Source: Azadirachta indica (Eukaryota; Streptophyta; Magnoliopsida; Sapindales; Meliaceae). From it: DNA of 64,000 bases. This document shows, in pieces, positions 61,701-64,000 of this stretch. The position numbers and the translations under genes were made by a program. Location of the stretch: assembly GCA_022749755.1 (NCBI GenBank), contig CM040452.1, positions 20,106,350-20,170,349 on the forward strand, given 5' to 3'. The notes under the pieces are model-generated. The model was not told where the DNA came from. It saw nothing but the letters and a program-made list of their open reading frames with translations, and did not search any database. Within the stretch, counting starts at the first letter, position 1, and every line of letters begins with the position of its first letter.

Positions 61701-61735
61701 AATTTTGGTAGAAAACAGAGCAAGCAGAAAGGGGT

Positions 61736-61850
61736 AGCACGTGATAGCCACATGAAAATGGAAGAAAAACCATGATTTAAGGGGAGACTTTGACAGTGTA
61801 ATATCGTTTTCTATATATAAAGCTAGGGTATTGCAATTGCTATTGCATTG
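61736..61850 (+). promoter_or_regulatory. Promoter-like segment with G-box and TATA box
   Basis: CACGTG at 61739-61744 lies about 70 bp upstream of a TATATATAA box at 61812-61820. A pyrimidine-rich, leader-like sequence with CTTCAT repeats follows at 62045-62075. No start codon with a believable reading frame follows in the window, so the product may be non-coding, or the coding exons may lie beyond 64000. Confidence 0.35.
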
Positions 61851-61864
61851 GGTTTTTCTGCCTA

Positions 61865-61906
<42 letters not shown>
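61865..61906. repeat. (ATT)14 microsatellite
   Basis: Fourteen uninterrupted ATT units just downstream of the TATA box at 61812-61820, so it would lie in the transcript leader if that promoter is used. Confidence 0.9.
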
Positions 61907-63124
61907 TATATATAAAATAAAACACAAAAATTTCTCTTTTATCATTCATCACCTGTCTATTTCTATTTATTCATCATCTATCCTTATCACGTCCATCATC
62001 ACACACACCTTGCTTTTATCGTATATAACACTACTACTCGTCTCCATCTTCATCTTCATCTTCATCTTCTGTGAATATATATAGATACCGCCAGCCTTCA
62101 CTCTCTGTCTTCTTTTATATATTATTTCTCTCTATATGTTTTTAACTGTTGTGTTTCTTGCAAATATAACGTACAAACTTACTACTATAAATTAAAAATC
62201 AAACTACTTCAATTGTAAACACACTTTTATTAATAATAATATGAAATTTTTTTTTTTAAATAAAAAAAAGTACTAGAAAAGTCTTAAAGTGATTAATTAT
62301 TGATGTTTTTTTGGTGTTGGATTCTGTTTTTTGCTTCCATGAAAAAGTGAAGCATGTTACCAGCTCACTCACATGTTAGTACGTCCTAATCAATACTTCA
62401 AATGTGTTTTCATCATTCCCATAATTAATTTCCATTATACATACATATATACACACCTCTCAAAAGAATTAATCCAACCATAATCTTGATAGAATCCAAG
62501 CCCTAATATTATGGAAATTAAATATATATTAATTCAAATAATATCCTTTTTTTTTTAAAAAAAAAAAAAAAGGGAAAACAATCCATGTGAGTGAACCCAA
62601 GAAATATATGTTATTGCAAAACTTGGAATGTCTGAATGTGAGAAACCTCTCCAACGAAAAACAAAAAAGAAGAAAAAAAAAAGAAGTACGGGTTACAAAA
62701 GTTTAAGGAAAAGAAAAAAACTTCAGACAGAAATAATAATGGGTTGTCAGATCAATTTTGAAGAGTCAATTGATGATAGCTTGCAATGTCACCCAAAGAA
62801 ACCAATAAAACCATTCTTTTTGGCTTTCCATACACGTATATAATGTCTGTGTTTTGAACCACATATATTTTGCATCTTTTGGTCCCATTTCCTTCCCTGT
62901 TTATATATATAACCCTATCTCTCGTATTGTAATATAAATGTGACATCATATGATGTATTATAACACAATTTTGATAGATATACAAGAACTTTCTTTCGGG
63001 GTCCAATATTATGTATGTGAATATACATATAACAATAACATGCACAGAAAGAAAAGTAGGCTATATATATAACTGAGGTAGCTTTAGCGTGTCTAATAAT
63101 GTTAGCACCTTGGATTCCTCTTGA

Positions 63125-63150
63125 AGAGAGAGAGAGAGAGAGAGAGAGAG
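63125..63150. repeat. (AG)13 microsatellite
   Basis: Uninterrupted AG repeat; GAGA tracts of this kind are common near plant promoters. Confidence 0.9.
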
Positions 63151-63277
63151 TATGAGTTGATGATTAAAGAAGGGGAGGGCTGAAGAGTTTCATTCAAATG
63201 GCAGGAATTTGTCCTGAGAGTCAAGTCCAATGCAATTAATTTGTTTTTATCGACTAGAGTTGTCTATCTTCTTTTGA

Positions 63278-63303
63278 ATTATTATTATTATTATTATTAT
63301 TAT
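63278..63303. repeat. (ATT)8 microsatellite
   Basis: About eight ATT units in intergenic DNA. Confidence 0.85.
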
Positions 63304-64000
63304 TCCCTTTCCTTCCTCTTACTGCACTGCATGCAATGCACTCACTCACTACAATTAATTAATGTCCCCATTAAAAAAAAAAAAAAAAAAATTCCCCACA
63401 ACGTTTGGCTAATAATTATCATCAATCCCAGCTAGCTAGCCTGTATACTTACACATCTGCCTCCTGTTGCTAGCTATACTATATATAATGTATACATGCT
63501 ATGCCATGGTATGCTATGAACGATAGATATATAGAATTAAATAAGGTTTGGTGAATATTTGAGGGAATATGATCAGCTGAGGAAGAGCAGTAAAAATGGC
63601 ACGTGATGCCCATTTTATTTTGTAAGAGCTCAGAACTCAGAACTCAGAAGCTAGCTAGCAATCATATTGGTGACTTTTGTTTTTGTTGTTTCTTTGTGGA
63701 TCGAGAATTTAATTTAATCATTGTATTTCGAATTTTTATGCACATATATCTTTATATATACATTATGGCTTGTATTTTGTTCTCTGAATTATTGCTTCTA
63801 CTGTGTTACTGTAAACTTCTCATTCTTATTATCAATATTTTCAACGTTTGACGCTAGAAAGTTTCACAATCAATTCAAAATCATTCAGATATTACGTGAT
63901 ATTCAAATAGAATTTTAACAAATTAAACTTTTTGCTGTATATATATGTATATTGTTCAAACATTTAAGTTATCTAGCTATTCTTACACGATATTATTATT

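Larger units (their letters stand above)
61851..64000. other. Right-hand end without a recognised gene
   Basis: AT-rich DNA with abundant simple repeats, CTAGCTAG clusters and a G-box CACGTG at 63600-63605. It could be a leader or leader intron of a plus-strand gene lying to the right, or plain intergenic DNA. Confidence 0.4.

Noticed and set aside
62628..62843. A lysine-rich 71-codon frame
   Set aside because: Its composition comes from a poly(A)-rich stretch and no conserved motif is visible.
1..64000. CRISPR arrays, bacterial operons, viral insertions or rRNA genes
   Set aside because: None is present: repeats are simple or few-copy, genes have spliceosomal introns, and no reverse transcriptase, capsid or rRNA sequence was recognised.

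Overview
The window is nuclear DNA from a flowering plant. Genes carry short GT-AG introns in a roughly one-third GC background, intergenic DNA is AT-rich with microsatellites, and every recognisable protein is a plant family. The gene content fits a core eudicot. I cannot name the species, though low gene density and single copies would suit a woody rosid.

Layout, left to right. (1) 0.4-1.4 kb: a broken cytosolic sulfotransferase (+). (2) 2.2-7.6 kb: a two-RRM protein of the UBA2 family, closest to UBA2C (-), with a long, apparently spliced 3' region. (3) 8.6 kb: a possible 33-codon small ORF (-). (4) 10.3-13.5 kb: a five-exon NUMOD3 protein (+). (5) 14.5-15.0 kb: a type 1 lipid-transfer protein (-). 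(6) 17.2-20.2 kb: the organelle RNA-editing factor MORF8/RIP1 (-). (7) 21.4-23.3 kb: an intronless ABCG10-type half transporter (+). (8) 24.1-26.3 kb and upstream: a CRPK1-like cytoplasmic receptor kinase (-) with an unresolved 5' end. (9) 27.7-32.6 kb: an accessory stretch with a G-rich tract, a long-inverted-repeat element, a 90-bp tandem repeat and a SINE-like relic. (10) 32.7-36.2 kb: a two-domain DJ-1 protein (-). (11) 37.0-39.2 kb: an organellar bL9 ribosomal protein (-). (12) 41-52 kb: the PHD/MBD/GNAT DNA-demethylation acetyltransferase IDM1 (+), with a one-base frameshift in its PHD region. (13) 53.2-56.8 kb: a GT31 beta-1,3-galactosyltransferase (+). (14) 56.8-64 kb: no convincing protein gene, but a promoter-like segment near 61.7 kb.

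From memory of Arabidopsis locus numbers, UBA2C, MORF8, DJ1A, IDM1 and a GT31 gene lie close together at At3g14960-At3g15010. ABCG10, DJ1B, another GT31 gene and a NUMOD3 gene lie near At1g53270-At1g53460. The window appears to keep both partial sets in one interval, as expected for a lineage without the Arabidopsis-specific duplication. The genes do not form an operon-like pathway. Four of them (UBA2C, MORF8, DJ-1, bL9) share TGGGCC/T promoter motifs typical of housekeeping and organelle-biogenesis genes. I saw no clearly new biological system. The best leads are the IDM1 frameshift, the UBA2C 3' region, the 33-codon ORF and the repeat-rich 27.7-30.3 kb stretch.
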